DNA of 64,000 bases from Sinomicrobium soli (GTDB lineage Bacteria; Bacteroidota; Bacteroidia; Flavobacteriales; Flavobacteriaceae), in NCBI RefSeq assembly GCF_003285545.1, contig NZ_QLNV01000001.1:62001-126000 (forward strand). The letters run 5' to 3'. The first letter of the stretch is position 1. Every line of letters starts with the position of its first letter. This document shows, in pieces, positions 27,494 through 34,755 of the stretch. The notes under the pieces were generated by a model, which had not been told where the DNA came from, did not search any database, and was given only the letters and a program-made list of their open reading frames with translations. Position numbers and translations under genes: made by a program.

Positions 27494-28477
27494 TTTGAAT
27501 ATCCGTAATTACTCATAATTTTGTATATTTCACTGAAATAGAGCGTTCCATGAACATATTCACATTCACAGCCCATTTCGGGGATGAACAGGCCTGTCGG
27601 CATCATTTTAAAGAACAACGGGATAAGATTGGGGTCACCTGTGCCCGTTGCGGCCATACTGAACACTATTGGATAAAAAGCCGTTGGAGCTACGAATGTA
27701 AAAGCTGTCGTCACCGGACTTCATTAAGGAGCGGAACGATTATGGAGAGTTCCAACCTTTCGTTTTTGACCTGGTACAAGGCCATGTTTTTAATGAGTGT
27801 GACCAAAAAAGGGTTTTCGGCTAAAGAAATGCAACGGCAATTAGGTCAAAAGCGCTATGAACCTGTGTGGGCCATGGTGCACAAGTTGCGAAAGGCCATG
27901 GGTAACAGGGATGCCCGTTACACCCTGGAAGGGATGCTGGAGCTCGATGAGGGCTATTTTACGGTGGAAACCTCCGAAGTGGATCGGGATAAAGGCGTTA
28001 GGGGACGTGGAGCTGCCGGTAAGCAGAATGTACTGGTCGTGGCAGAGTCCACCCCGCTGGAAGACCCACAAACTGGTAAAAAGGACAAGCACGTCAGGTA
28101 TTTTAAGGCCAAGGTACTGGATACCCACGAGAAAGGCGAGGTATCCGAAGCTGTGGGCAAATCACTAGACGAAAAGACCATTGTCTTTAGCGACAAGAGT
28201 ACCTCATACGTGGACATTGCCGATTATGTTGAACTACACATCACCGAAAAATCCAACAAGGAAACCACGAAGGAAACCCTGAAATGGGTACATATAGCCA
28301 TCAGTAATGCCAAACGCAACCTATTGGGCAACTATCACAAGATAAAGGGCAAATATTTACAGTTGTATCTCAATGAGTTTGTGTACAAACTCAATAGAAG
28401 ATATTTTGGAGAACGCCTCTTCGATAGGCTTGTGGTGGCCAACATCACTGGATTATGACTAAAAACGGATATTCAAA
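27494..28477 (+). mobile_element. Complete IS1595-family insertion sequence
   Basis: The 984-bp element has 26-bp terminal inverted repeats with 3 mismatches, both beginning TTTGAATATCCGT. Left is 27494-27519, right is 28452-28477. An exact 8-bp target duplication, TATAATTT, is at 27486-27493 and 28478-28485; 8 bp is the usual size for IS1595. One intact transposase fills it. Intact ends and duplication suggest recent insertion at the edge of the accessory island. Confidence 0.93.
27550..28458 (+). CDS. IS1595 family transposase
   Basis: The 302-residue protein has an N-terminal zinc ribbon (CARCGH...CKSCRH, about 34-58) and a helix-turn-helix-like part (KKGFSAKEMQRQLGQKRYEPVWAMVHKLRKAMG). 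The ISXO2-type DDE domain has ELDEGYF (first Asp), VFSDKSTSYVD (second Asp) and a third acidic position near LYLNEFVYKLNRRYF. The stop lies inside the right terminal repeat. It appears intact. Confidence 0.93.
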   Translation: MNIFTFTAHFGDEQACRHHFKEQRDKIGVTCARCGHTEHYWIKSRWSYECKSCRHRTSLRSGTIMESSNLSFLTWYKAMFLMSVTKKGFSAKEMQRQLGQKRYEPVWAMVHKLRKAMGNRDARYTLEGMLELDEGYFTVETSEVDRDKGVRGRGAAGKQNVLVVAESTPLEDPQTGKKDKHVRYFKAKVLDTHEKGEVSEAVGKSLDEKTIVFSDKSTSYVDIADYVELHITEKSNKETTKETLKWVHIAISNAKRNLLGNYHKIKGKYLQLYLNEFVYKLNRRYFGERLFDRLVVANITGL

Positions 28478-28509
28478 TATAATTTTCTCCTGAATGGAAA
28501 AACCAACGG

Positions 28510-28588
28510 CTATAGTGGCAGATTTGTTTTAAGTTTTTTCAGGTAAACCTCATTCCAGTCATCTGCTTCGTCTTCAGCAAATTCTTCA
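28510..28588. repeat. 79-bp direct repeat, copy 1
   Basis: This segment encodes the last codons of the lipoprotein gene at 28510 and recurs at 32049-32127 with about five differences. It marks a recombination event within the island. Confidence 0.85.
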
Positions 28589-29244
28589 TAGGTATAATCG
28601 GGGTTATTCTTTTTTTCTCTCATTTCAACAAAATCTCCAAAATACTGAAAGCCTGAACTATAATAGTATTCTGTTAATTTGGCATTAGTATTGTCAAGGA
28701 TATACAAACTTCCCGTGTCACTTTTCACCCCACCAATACTCCCGGTAAAATTATATTCGTATAGATATGTTATATTGTTTTTTTCCCAGGCTCCATAAAA
28801 AAAATCATTATTCTTGCTGTAAAATACAGGATCCCCTAATCTGGCCAATAAGGTTCTGTATAGTTTTTCACTTTCTTGTGATGTAAAAACATTCACTCTA
28901 AAAAAAGGTATTACCACTTCATTTTCTTCAACATAAAACTCTAATCGGTTTTGACTTTCGTGTTTTTCCGAAACCTGTCCGTTCAGGTCAATATCATTGA
29001 AGACTAAAAGTCGGGGATCCATAGAAATATACAGGCTTAAATTTTCAAATGTAGCCGACTGTTTTTCTGTTTGATATTTATTTATTAAGTCATTGCCCGA
29101 ATATGGCAGATTAATTTCGGCCAAATCTATTTCCTGAGAGCTGCACGATGCCATCATTATCAATAAAAATACTATAAAGTGACTTTTTTTCAATAACCAG
29201 AATATCATAATTAAAAAAACAAACATTGAAAGAGATGTAAACAT
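28510..29244 (-). CDS. Putative lipoprotein, possible immunity-type protein
   Basis: The 244-residue protein is unrecognised. A hydrophobic start leads to IVFLLIMMASC-SSQ, a lipobox with Cys near residue 34; TTG at 29193 would give a shorter, more usual signal. The body is beta-rich and acidic, with LARLGDPVFYSKNNDFFYGAWEKNNITYLYEY, and ends EEFAEDEADDWNEVYLKKLK. It lies 13 bases after the gene at 29258. Position in a run of AT-rich lipoproteins beside T6SS cargo suggests immunity, by context only. Confidence 0.7.
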   Translation of the reverse strand: MFTSLSMFVFLIMIFWLLKKSHFIVFLLIMMASCSSQEIDLAEINLPYSGNDLINKYQTEKQSATFENLSLYISMDPRLLVFNDIDLNGQVSEKHESQNRLEFYVEENEVVIPFFRVNVFTSQESEKLYRTLLARLGDPVFYSKNNDFFYGAWEKNNITYLYEYNFTGSIGGVKSDTGSLYILDNTNAKLTEYYYSSGFQYFGDFVEMREKKNNPDYTYEEFAEDEADDWNEVYLKKLKTNLPL

Positions 29245-29257
29245 AAACTTCCCAAAC

Positions 29258-29758
29258 TCATAGGACCATCAAATTACTCTCACTCGAAAACTCACTAAAG
29301 ATCATGTAAGTAGGAACATTTGAAATATTGTTAACCAAGCTTAGAGATATATTTCTATTTCCAGATTTCCACTGAAATTTCGTTCCGAATTCATTTTCAA
29401 GTACCTTTTGTTTTTCTGAACCGATTTCATCTATTCTTTTTATAACCGAACCAACTTCCGTATCGTTTTTAATCAGAACCTTATAACCAATTACTTTTCC
29501 ATATTGACAATAAACCAGCGCCTTGTCCCCATCGACATAAGGATGTTCAAAATCACCTTTTTTTAAAGTGAAAAATGCAAAATATTCATTTCCCTCTTTT
29601 TTCAAATTGTTGTCAATAAGACCATCCCATTTCTCACCTATTATGTTTACCAAAGTATATATTCCGTTTGAACAATGTATGAGAAAACCGGAAGAAAAGA
29701 TTCCTATGGCACCAAAACCAATATTTAAAAAAAACTTCCTACGTTTCATAAATATCAA
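29258..29758 (-). CDS. Putative lipoprotein with signal peptide
   Basis: The 166-residue protein is unrecognised. It begins MIFMKRRKFFLNIGFGAIGIFSSGFLIHC-SNG: basic residues, a glycine-rich hydrophobic core and a possible lipobox Cys near 29. The region YGKVIGYKVLIKNDTE and a later FQWKSGNRNISLSL resemble GIIIGYKFETYDAD...FLWKKNGIIIQFG in the lipoprotein at 34135, hinting at a shared fold. The first 4 bases overlap the stop of the gene at 29755, implying one transcript. Confidence 0.7.
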   Translation of the reverse strand: MIFMKRRKFFLNIGFGAIGIFSSGFLIHCSNGIYTLVNIIGEKWDGLIDNNLKKEGNEYFAFFTLKKGDFEHPYVDGDKALVYCQYGKVIGYKVLIKNDTEVGSVIKRIDEIGSEKQKVLENEFGTKFQWKSGNRNISLSLVNNISNVPTYMIFSEFSSESNLMVL

Positions 29759-30585
29759 ATAATAGTTAACCCATGATTTTTTGAACGCATATGTAACTTT
29801 ACCTCCAGTTCAATGTTACTTTGTTTTGCTTTATCCGGACTTTTAAACTGAAGAGGTTGCGTTCCGTTCTTTTTCAGTAATCGCACCAATTTTCCATTTC
29901 CCATAATCTCAAGTTTCAATTCTTTTTCATCGAAAGGCTCTACTTCCAGATTTTGACCAAATAATTCAGATATTCCATTTTTGAAACCTTTTTTTCTCTC
30001 CTCCGAAAAATAGAAAGCCTGTTCCTGGAGTTTCATCTTCTCCATGGATAACTCTAAAAATTTAGGAGCATCTTTGATTTCTAATACTGATAACACTTGT
30101 CTGTAATATGAAACTACTTCCTTAAACAAATCCTGTTCATCCATTTTGGTTAAATCTACCGAATTTTGCCACCCATCCAAAACAAAGGGAAGATCAACTT
30201 CTATTTCGGTCATTATTTCAAAATATTTATGCTCTACCCCTTCACTTAAACCGTCCCATGGGGATTCTATCCGAGGGTGGAACTTATGCCTTGAGTCTTT
30301 CCATTTATCGGGATCAGCCTCAGCACAAAAAAAATCTATCATCATTACCTCTTCTTCTGTAATATAATCCTTCCCTTTTCGTGGAAACATTTTCCCCACA
30401 ACTTTATATTTACCACTTTCAAGTAAGACATGGTTGATCAAATTGTCCCCTGCATATCCTCCTTCTCCAGCAGTTTCCTCTCCAAACCAATCAACCACAG
30501 GCACATCATTAACGTAGACACTCCCCGAACAATAAATTGTAGAATAAACTGAATACAAGGGGTTTTCAAAATTATGCATTTTCAT
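29755..30585 (-). CDS. Island protein of the 'GW-S' family, copy C (cytosolic)
   Basis: The protein is unrecognised by name but paralogous to the genes at 30886 and 33368. Shared blocks are YVNDVPVVDW, HVLLESGKYKVVGKMFPRKGK, DLPFVLDGWQNSVDL and a C-terminal beta region (NIELEVKLHMRSKNHG). No signal peptide is present. ATG at 30585 (M-K-M-H-N-F) is preferred to the GTG at 30615. The composition is AT-rich. An immunity or chaperone role for T6SS cargo is inference from location. Confidence 0.7.
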   Translation of the reverse strand: MKMHNFENPLYSVYSTIYCSGSVYVNDVPVVDWFGEETAGEGGYAGDNLINHVLLESGKYKVVGKMFPRKGKDYITEEEVMMIDFFCAEADPDKWKDSRHKFHPRIESPWDGLSEGVEHKYFEIMTEIEVDLPFVLDGWQNSVDLTKMDEQDLFKEVVSYYRQVLSVLEIKDAPKFLELSMEKMKLQEQAFYFSEERKKGFKNGISELFGQNLEVEPFDEKELKLEIMGNGKLVRLLKKNGTQPLQFKSPDKAKQSNIELEVKLHMRSKNHGLTII

Positions 30586-30805
30586 ATATGTTATTTTGTG
30601 AGATATTTTTCCCACACACCCTTTCTAAACTCACGCTACATTAATCTATATGCTTATCATTGTGCTGATCCAAGAAAAGGGTATCGTCAATTGCCTGTGC
30701 TCAATACGTCTATCTACCTTAAACTTCAGTGCATGACATCTAACCACAAAATGCAATACAGGGGCTCTAAAAGACGATTCTACCAAGCTTTAACCTCCAA
30801 TTAAT

Positions 30806-30891
30806 TTAGCTTAATACCGCATGAGAGATTTCCGCATCATACATTTCTTTGATGTGAGCCGAGTTCAGTTTATACCCTCTTTTTTCTAAAT
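30806..30891 (-). pseudogene. Possible start-less coding remnant
   Basis: A minus-strand frame without a start codon ends at TAA 30806-30808 and reads ...LEKRGYKLNSAHIKEMYDAE then ISHAVLS. It overlaps the end of the gene at 30886 in another frame. The composition looks protein-like (alternating charged and hydrophobic residues). It may be the tail of a lost gene; support is weak. The rest of the gap 30616-30805 shows nothing convincing. Confidence 0.3.
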
Positions 30892-31887
30892 AACGATCAG
30901 GGTTTCATTTTTACGATGAAATCTGAACTCCAGGGAAACCGTATCTTTCGGACTATTTTTATTTATTAACCGGATAATTCCATCTCTATTTATCGTATCT
31001 ACCAATGTAACCATTCTTCCTTCTGCAAAGAAGAACATTTGTACGTTCTCAGGATAAGGGGCCAACTCATAATTTTCATCACCTATTACATCAGTCAATT
31101 TTTGCAGGCGGGATTTTTTTTCCGACTCTTCCAGGTAAAATACGGTAGCCAACAATTCTTCCCTTTCCCATATTAGCTTTTTAAATGCAGAAGTATCATT
31201 TTCAGCGACCATCTCCCTGATTGTATTATAACGTTCCAATAATTCATTTTTAAGATCGTCTTTGTCTTCTTCCTTCAAATTTACCGAATTACTCCAGCCT
31301 TCCACTTCATAAGGTACCTCTACATCTATTTCAGTACGAAGTTCAAAATAGGGATAACCGTCAAGACCTTTATTCCCTGCTCCTTCTGTGCCCGGTGTTT
31401 CAATAGTAAACATCGGGAATTTCTTTTCCCAATTACCGGCTTCTCTGTAATACCCCTCCAACATAAGATAGGAATAAAACTCTAAAGCCGTTTGTCCATA
31501 TCTCGGATAAATACGCCCTGTAACTTCATACCTGCCACTCTTTAGAATACAGGAATTTAACGGGACTGTAGGACTGATACTTCTGCCTTCAGGTTTTGTT
31601 ATTTCTCCCCAATACAAGTTTAAAGACGGGGGAACGTTATCCACCATAAATTCAATTTGTCCTGTAGCCGCAGTCAAATGCACATCATAAGATTTATCAA
31701 CAATAGTATCGTTTTTTTCGCTTTCCGAAGGTGTCGACAGATCATATCTTAATGTATCACTCATAATTTCAGGTATTTCGTATATGGTAATGACATTCAT
31801 ATTATCGCCCTGTATCTCTTGCTTCCTATTTTGTCCGCAAGCACTGAATGCTAACACGATCAGGGCACAACTCATGGTTTTTTTCAT
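30886..31887 (-). CDS. Lipoprotein of the 'GW-S' family, copy B
   Basis: The 333-residue protein starts with a lipoprotein signal (SCALIVLAFSAC-GQN, Cys at 17). A linker of about 50 residues follows, then the family region: FMVDNVPPSLN, SCILKSGRYEVTGRIYPRYGQTAL, VEVPYEVEGWSNSVNL, and a helical segment. It closes with beta strands (GRMVTLVD...LEFRFHRKNETLIVI). It is the only copy with a lipoprotein signal, so it would act in the periplasm or outer membrane while copies A and C are cytosolic. No known domain was recognised. Confidence 0.72.
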   Translation of the reverse strand: MKKTMSCALIVLAFSACGQNRKQEIQGDNMNVITIYEIPEIMSDTLRYDLSTPSESEKNDTIVDKSYDVHLTAATGQIEFMVDNVPPSLNLYWGEITKPEGRSISPTVPLNSCILKSGRYEVTGRIYPRYGQTALEFYSYLMLEGYYREAGNWEKKFPMFTIETPGTEGAGNKGLDGYPYFELRTEIDVEVPYEVEGWSNSVNLKEEDKDDLKNELLERYNTIREMVAENDTSAFKKLIWEREELLATVFYLEESEKKSRLQKLTDVIGDENYELAPYPENVQMFFFAEGRMVTLVDTINRDGIIRLINKNSPKDTVSLEFRFHRKNETLIVI

Positions 31888-32048
31888 GGTTTTATAAGTT
31901 TTCCCTCCGAAATTATAGGTTCATGGTTAAACAATTCAAAAGTCTATGTAAATTTCAGATCATAATTCATTTCTCTTTTGGAAATTAGTTTATAGCATGT
32001 AATTATTAGTACTGCCTCATTCCACCATACCGAAGACCTAATACTATT

Positions 32049-32127
32049 CTATAGTGGCTGATTTGCTTTAAGTTTTTTCAGGTAAACCTCATTCCGGTCA
32101 TTTGCTTCGTCTTCAGCAAATTCTTCA
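32049..32127. repeat. 79-bp direct repeat, copy 2
   Basis: This is the second copy of the segment at 28510-28588. Here it forms the 3' part of the chimeric remnant at 32049-32234. Confidence 0.85.
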
Positions 32128-32234
32128 ATAGCAAACTTATGATCTTCCAAAACACTCTGTCCTAAGTAAACCCCGGAAAACTTTTGCAATTCCTGTCCAT
32201 CTATACTAATCCTTGTTTTTACTCGAATGGGCAT
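32049..32234 (-). pseudogene. Chimeric remnant: VgrG-like N-terminus joined to lipoprotein tail
   Basis: This frame of 61 codons is open and has an ATG. Residues 1-34 (MPIRVKTRISIDGQELQKFS, then ...VLEDHKF) resemble the first 34 residues of the VgrG at 45512 (RIVINGEQLTKFS...HHVF). Residues 36-61 (EEFAEDEANDRNEVYLKKLK...) are nearly identical to the C-terminus of the lipoprotein at 28510. It is best read as a deletion or recombination junction between a lost second vgrG and a lipoprotein gene. It may still be translated. The gap 31888-32048 holds no gene. Confidence 0.75.
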
Positions 32235-32246
32235 AAGCTGTGGTTT

Positions 32247-33134
32247 TTAATCATTATTTAATGTGGTTTCATCAGGTACCTGAAAACTGAAAACTGCAAA
32301 GTCAAAATAATCTGCATTCTCTTTTACAAAACGGGCAGATAACAAAGATTCGAGATCTTTTATCTGTTCTTCCCCGATACCATTAGGACATAAGTTTTGC
32401 ACCCCGCCTTTATTGTATTTAAACAAAACCCTTAAGGTTTTTACATTTTGCTGTTCTTCTACCGGAATGGAATAGCGCTTCCAGTATTCCTTTGAAAAGC
32501 GCTTTACAAAATCAAGAAACCGTTGCTCTTCACCGGTTTCCACAAGGTTCTTGCTTTCTTTAAAAAGTTGCAAAAAGGGACGTTTTCCCAATCTCTCTTC
32601 CAGAATACCTGTACATCCCCTGGTTTTATCCACATCGGACACTTCCAGCAAAATAACATCCGTATTTTCACCGGTGCCGAACCTGTCTTTCAAATACTCC
32701 CAAAAATCGGGTGTCCTGATTCCGGTTTCGTTTCCCGAATCCGTAGTACGTTTATAATTGTAGGGAGTTCGCCTCAGCGCTCCGTCCTCTCCGTCATAGC
32801 CATAGGAATAGACAATACTCCTTCTCTCTATGGAATCGAATAAAACATCAAAACCTCTTTCCCTGAACTTTCCCCTATACTCTTCATCAAAAATGGCACT
32901 CCCCCATTTTATCACCTTTTCCACATCTTTTTTGTTCTCCGGTAAAGCATCCCAGTAAACATTTTCAAACTCCGTAAGATCGGCATACAAGACATCAGCA
33001 CTTTTTTGCAAATCTTCCATAACTTCCCGATATCTCATATAATCGATGGCCAAGTATATTGCCACTCCCCAGAACACAAAAAGAGACAACGCCAATTTCC
33101 ACTTCTTTCCACGATGATTTTTCACCTTTGCCAT
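32247..33134 (-). CDS. Membrane-anchored protein of unknown function
   Basis: The 295-residue protein has a basic start (MAKVKNHRGKKWK) and a single membrane helix (about 13-30, LALSLFVFWGVAIYLAID), then a soluble domain outside the cytoplasm. Features include ENVYWDALPENKKDVEKVIKW, FGTGENTDVILLEVSD and FAVFSFQVPDETTLN. No known family is recognised. The composition is less AT-rich than its neighbours. It lies 12 bases before the VgrG-like remnant, so it may have belonged to the lost vgrG unit. Confidence 0.7.
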   Translation of the reverse strand: MAKVKNHRGKKWKLALSLFVFWGVAIYLAIDYMRYREVMEDLQKSADVLYADLTEFENVYWDALPENKKDVEKVIKWGSAIFDEEYRGKFRERGFDVLFDSIERRSIVYSYGYDGEDGALRRTPYNYKRTTDSGNETGIRTPDFWEYLKDRFGTGENTDVILLEVSDVDKTRGCTGILEERLGKRPFLQLFKESKNLVETGEEQRFLDFVKRFSKEYWKRYSIPVEEQQNVKTLRVLFKYNKGGVQNLCPNGIGEEQIKDLESLLSARFVKENADYFDFAVFSFQVPDETTLNND

Positions 33135-33367
33135 AAGCAGATATTGTCAAATATATAGTCATCTATCTTATTATAATCCTCTTCAGATGCAATGGTGATA
33201 TTTCGGAATAAAACAATTTGTAACCGTGAAAACGGTAGGTGAATGCCAGGAATTTAGATTTATACGATGCTATTATCAGGATATACCTACATATTTCGAC
33301 TATACCATATAATCGATATTCATTGTCATCCTATAACTCTGAACCGATGATCAGATTATTCATAAAT
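33135..33367. other. AT-rich gap without gene
   Basis: A 233-bp AT-rich stretch between two minus-strand genes. No frame, RNA gene, hairpin or repeat is supported. It may contain the promoter of the gene at 32247, but no TAnnTTTG box was placed with confidence. Confidence 0.5.
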
Positions 33368-34138
33368 TTACCTTATTACCTCTAACTCACTACCTATTGG
33401 TTTATGTAAATAAAGTTCTATTTCATAAACCAGTTTTTCTTCTTTATTTTCACAAAATAAAACTGGTTCGTGGGTAGTAGTGACCAACGTAATCACCCTT
33501 TTATCACCATAAAACTTAAGAAATGAATCTTCTATATTATTAGCAGCTTCCATTTTTGATTCTATCAAGGTATTTATCAGATTGTCCCACTCCTTTTCGG
33601 TGTCCGTTGATGAAGTGTATAGAGCCCGATCTATTTCATTAATTTTTGTATCATATATACTCCTATACTCCTGAAATTTTTTTTGTTCCAGCAGGGAGTA
33701 TACATTTTGATAAAAAGCTTTCACTCTTTTCTCAAGAGAGTCATTCAACTCTAATTCTTCTGATTGCGACCATCCCTTAACAATATGAGGAACTTCTGCC
33801 TTAAACCTCGCTATATTTTCAAAAAAGGGAACTGATTCATTTAGTTGAGGCGATTTAAACTCAAATACATTGACCAGCTCTCCTTTATTCATTTCCAAAT
33901 CCTCCACAATAATTTCCATGTTTAATGAAGAATGTTCATTAAGAGCTTGCTGCCCTGCCTGTGGATATAGGTACATCGAAATTTTCTGTTCTCCAGAATT
34001 TAATATCAAATGATTTATTGGATATTGTGTGGATATCATACCCGTATCATGATAATTAAAGACAGGTATATCATTTATTCGGATATTAAAATTACAGGCT
34101 CTGCTGGAGAATTTTAATCTGTAGAAGGGTTTTTTCAT
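33368..34138 (-). CDS. Island protein of the 'GW-S' family, copy A (cytosolic)
   Basis: The 256-residue protein is paralogous to those at 29755 and 30886: FNIRINDIPVFNY, HLILNSGEQKISMYLYPQAGQQAL, EVPHIVKGWSQSEEL, a long helical middle and closing strands (RVITLVTTTHEPV...YEIELYLHKP). No signal peptide is present. Its first 4 bases overlap the stop of the lipoprotein at 34135, which itself overlaps the 813-residue cargo gene. The three are thus one unit: cargo, lipoprotein, GW-S protein. Confidence 0.72.
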   Translation of the reverse strand: MKKPFYRLKFSSRACNFNIRINDIPVFNYHDTGMISTQYPINHLILNSGEQKISMYLYPQAGQQALNEHSSLNMEIIVEDLEMNKGELVNVFEFKSPQLNESVPFFENIARFKAEVPHIVKGWSQSEELELNDSLEKRVKAFYQNVYSLLEQKKFQEYRSIYDTKINEIDRALYTSSTDTEKEWDNLINTLIESKMEAANNIEDSFLKFYGDKRVITLVTTTHEPVLFCENKEEKLVYEIELYLHKPIGSELEVIR

Positions 34139-34755
34139 TCAAATTCCTTTAAAAACTTTTTATATATAGGCCACTGCCCTTTTTTAAGGTTTTCCTCTTT
34201 AATAAGGATCAAGTTACTTCCCAACCAGTATGTCCTCTCCCCATTTTCTTTCTTTTCAGAGTATTTTATGGTCCCAAACTGTATAATAATCCCATTTTTT
34301 TTCCATAAAAACACCTGGCTCTCATTCGCATTATCAGGACCGAATACAAGCTTACCTTCTCCATATTGTTCTTTTAGTACCTTGCGAAGATTTTCAGTAT
34401 GGTCAGCATCATATGTTTCAAACTTATAACCAATAATTATACCGTTGACAGTGCGTATAAGTAGTTCGTCAAAGGGAATATTGTTATATGAGGCCTGTTT
34501 GCTATCAGGGGAGATATGATAATCGCGTATCAGATTAGATTCGTTGCGTTCAATTGCCCCCTCGTCGTCCATTTTATAAAACCTGTAATCATCAGCCAGA
34601 TCTATCTCCCTGGTTTCTTTAACCTCGATAAACTCCAGGTAATTTTCTATTTTTTCATCAAATTTTAGTTTTGACAAATCCATATTTTCACTCATACAGC
34701 TAACCAATATAGCAAGAAAAAACAAACCAATTTTATTATACATTCTGTTATTCAT
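34135..34755 (-). CDS. Putative immunity lipoprotein for the 813-residue cargo protein
   Basis: The 206-residue protein has a lipoprotein signal (KIGLFFLAILVSC-MSE). An acidic body follows with NGIIIGYKFETYDADHTENL and FLWKKNGIIIQFGTI, which weakly resemble the lipoprotein at 29258. The start overlaps the end of the 813-residue gene by 8 bases and the stop overlaps the next gene by 4. Overlap with the cargo gene, periplasmic location and AT-rich composition fit an immunity protein, but this is inference. Confidence 0.7.
   Translation of the reverse strand: MNNRMYNKIGLFFLAILVSCMSENMDLSKLKFDEKIENYLEFIEVKETREIDLADDYRFYKMDDEGAIERNESNLIRDYHISPDSKQASYNNIPFDELLIRTVNGIIIGYKFETYDADHTENLRKVLKEQYGEGKLVFGPDNANESQVFLWKKNGIIIQFGTIKYSEKKENGERTYWLGSNLILIKEENLKKGQWPIYKKFLKEFE

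Noticed and set aside
30574-30804. Plus-strand frame of 76 codons in the gap between two GW-S genes
   Set aside because: The start lies inside the neighbouring gene on the other strand, there is no recognisable motif, and the codon pattern is not like the window's genes.
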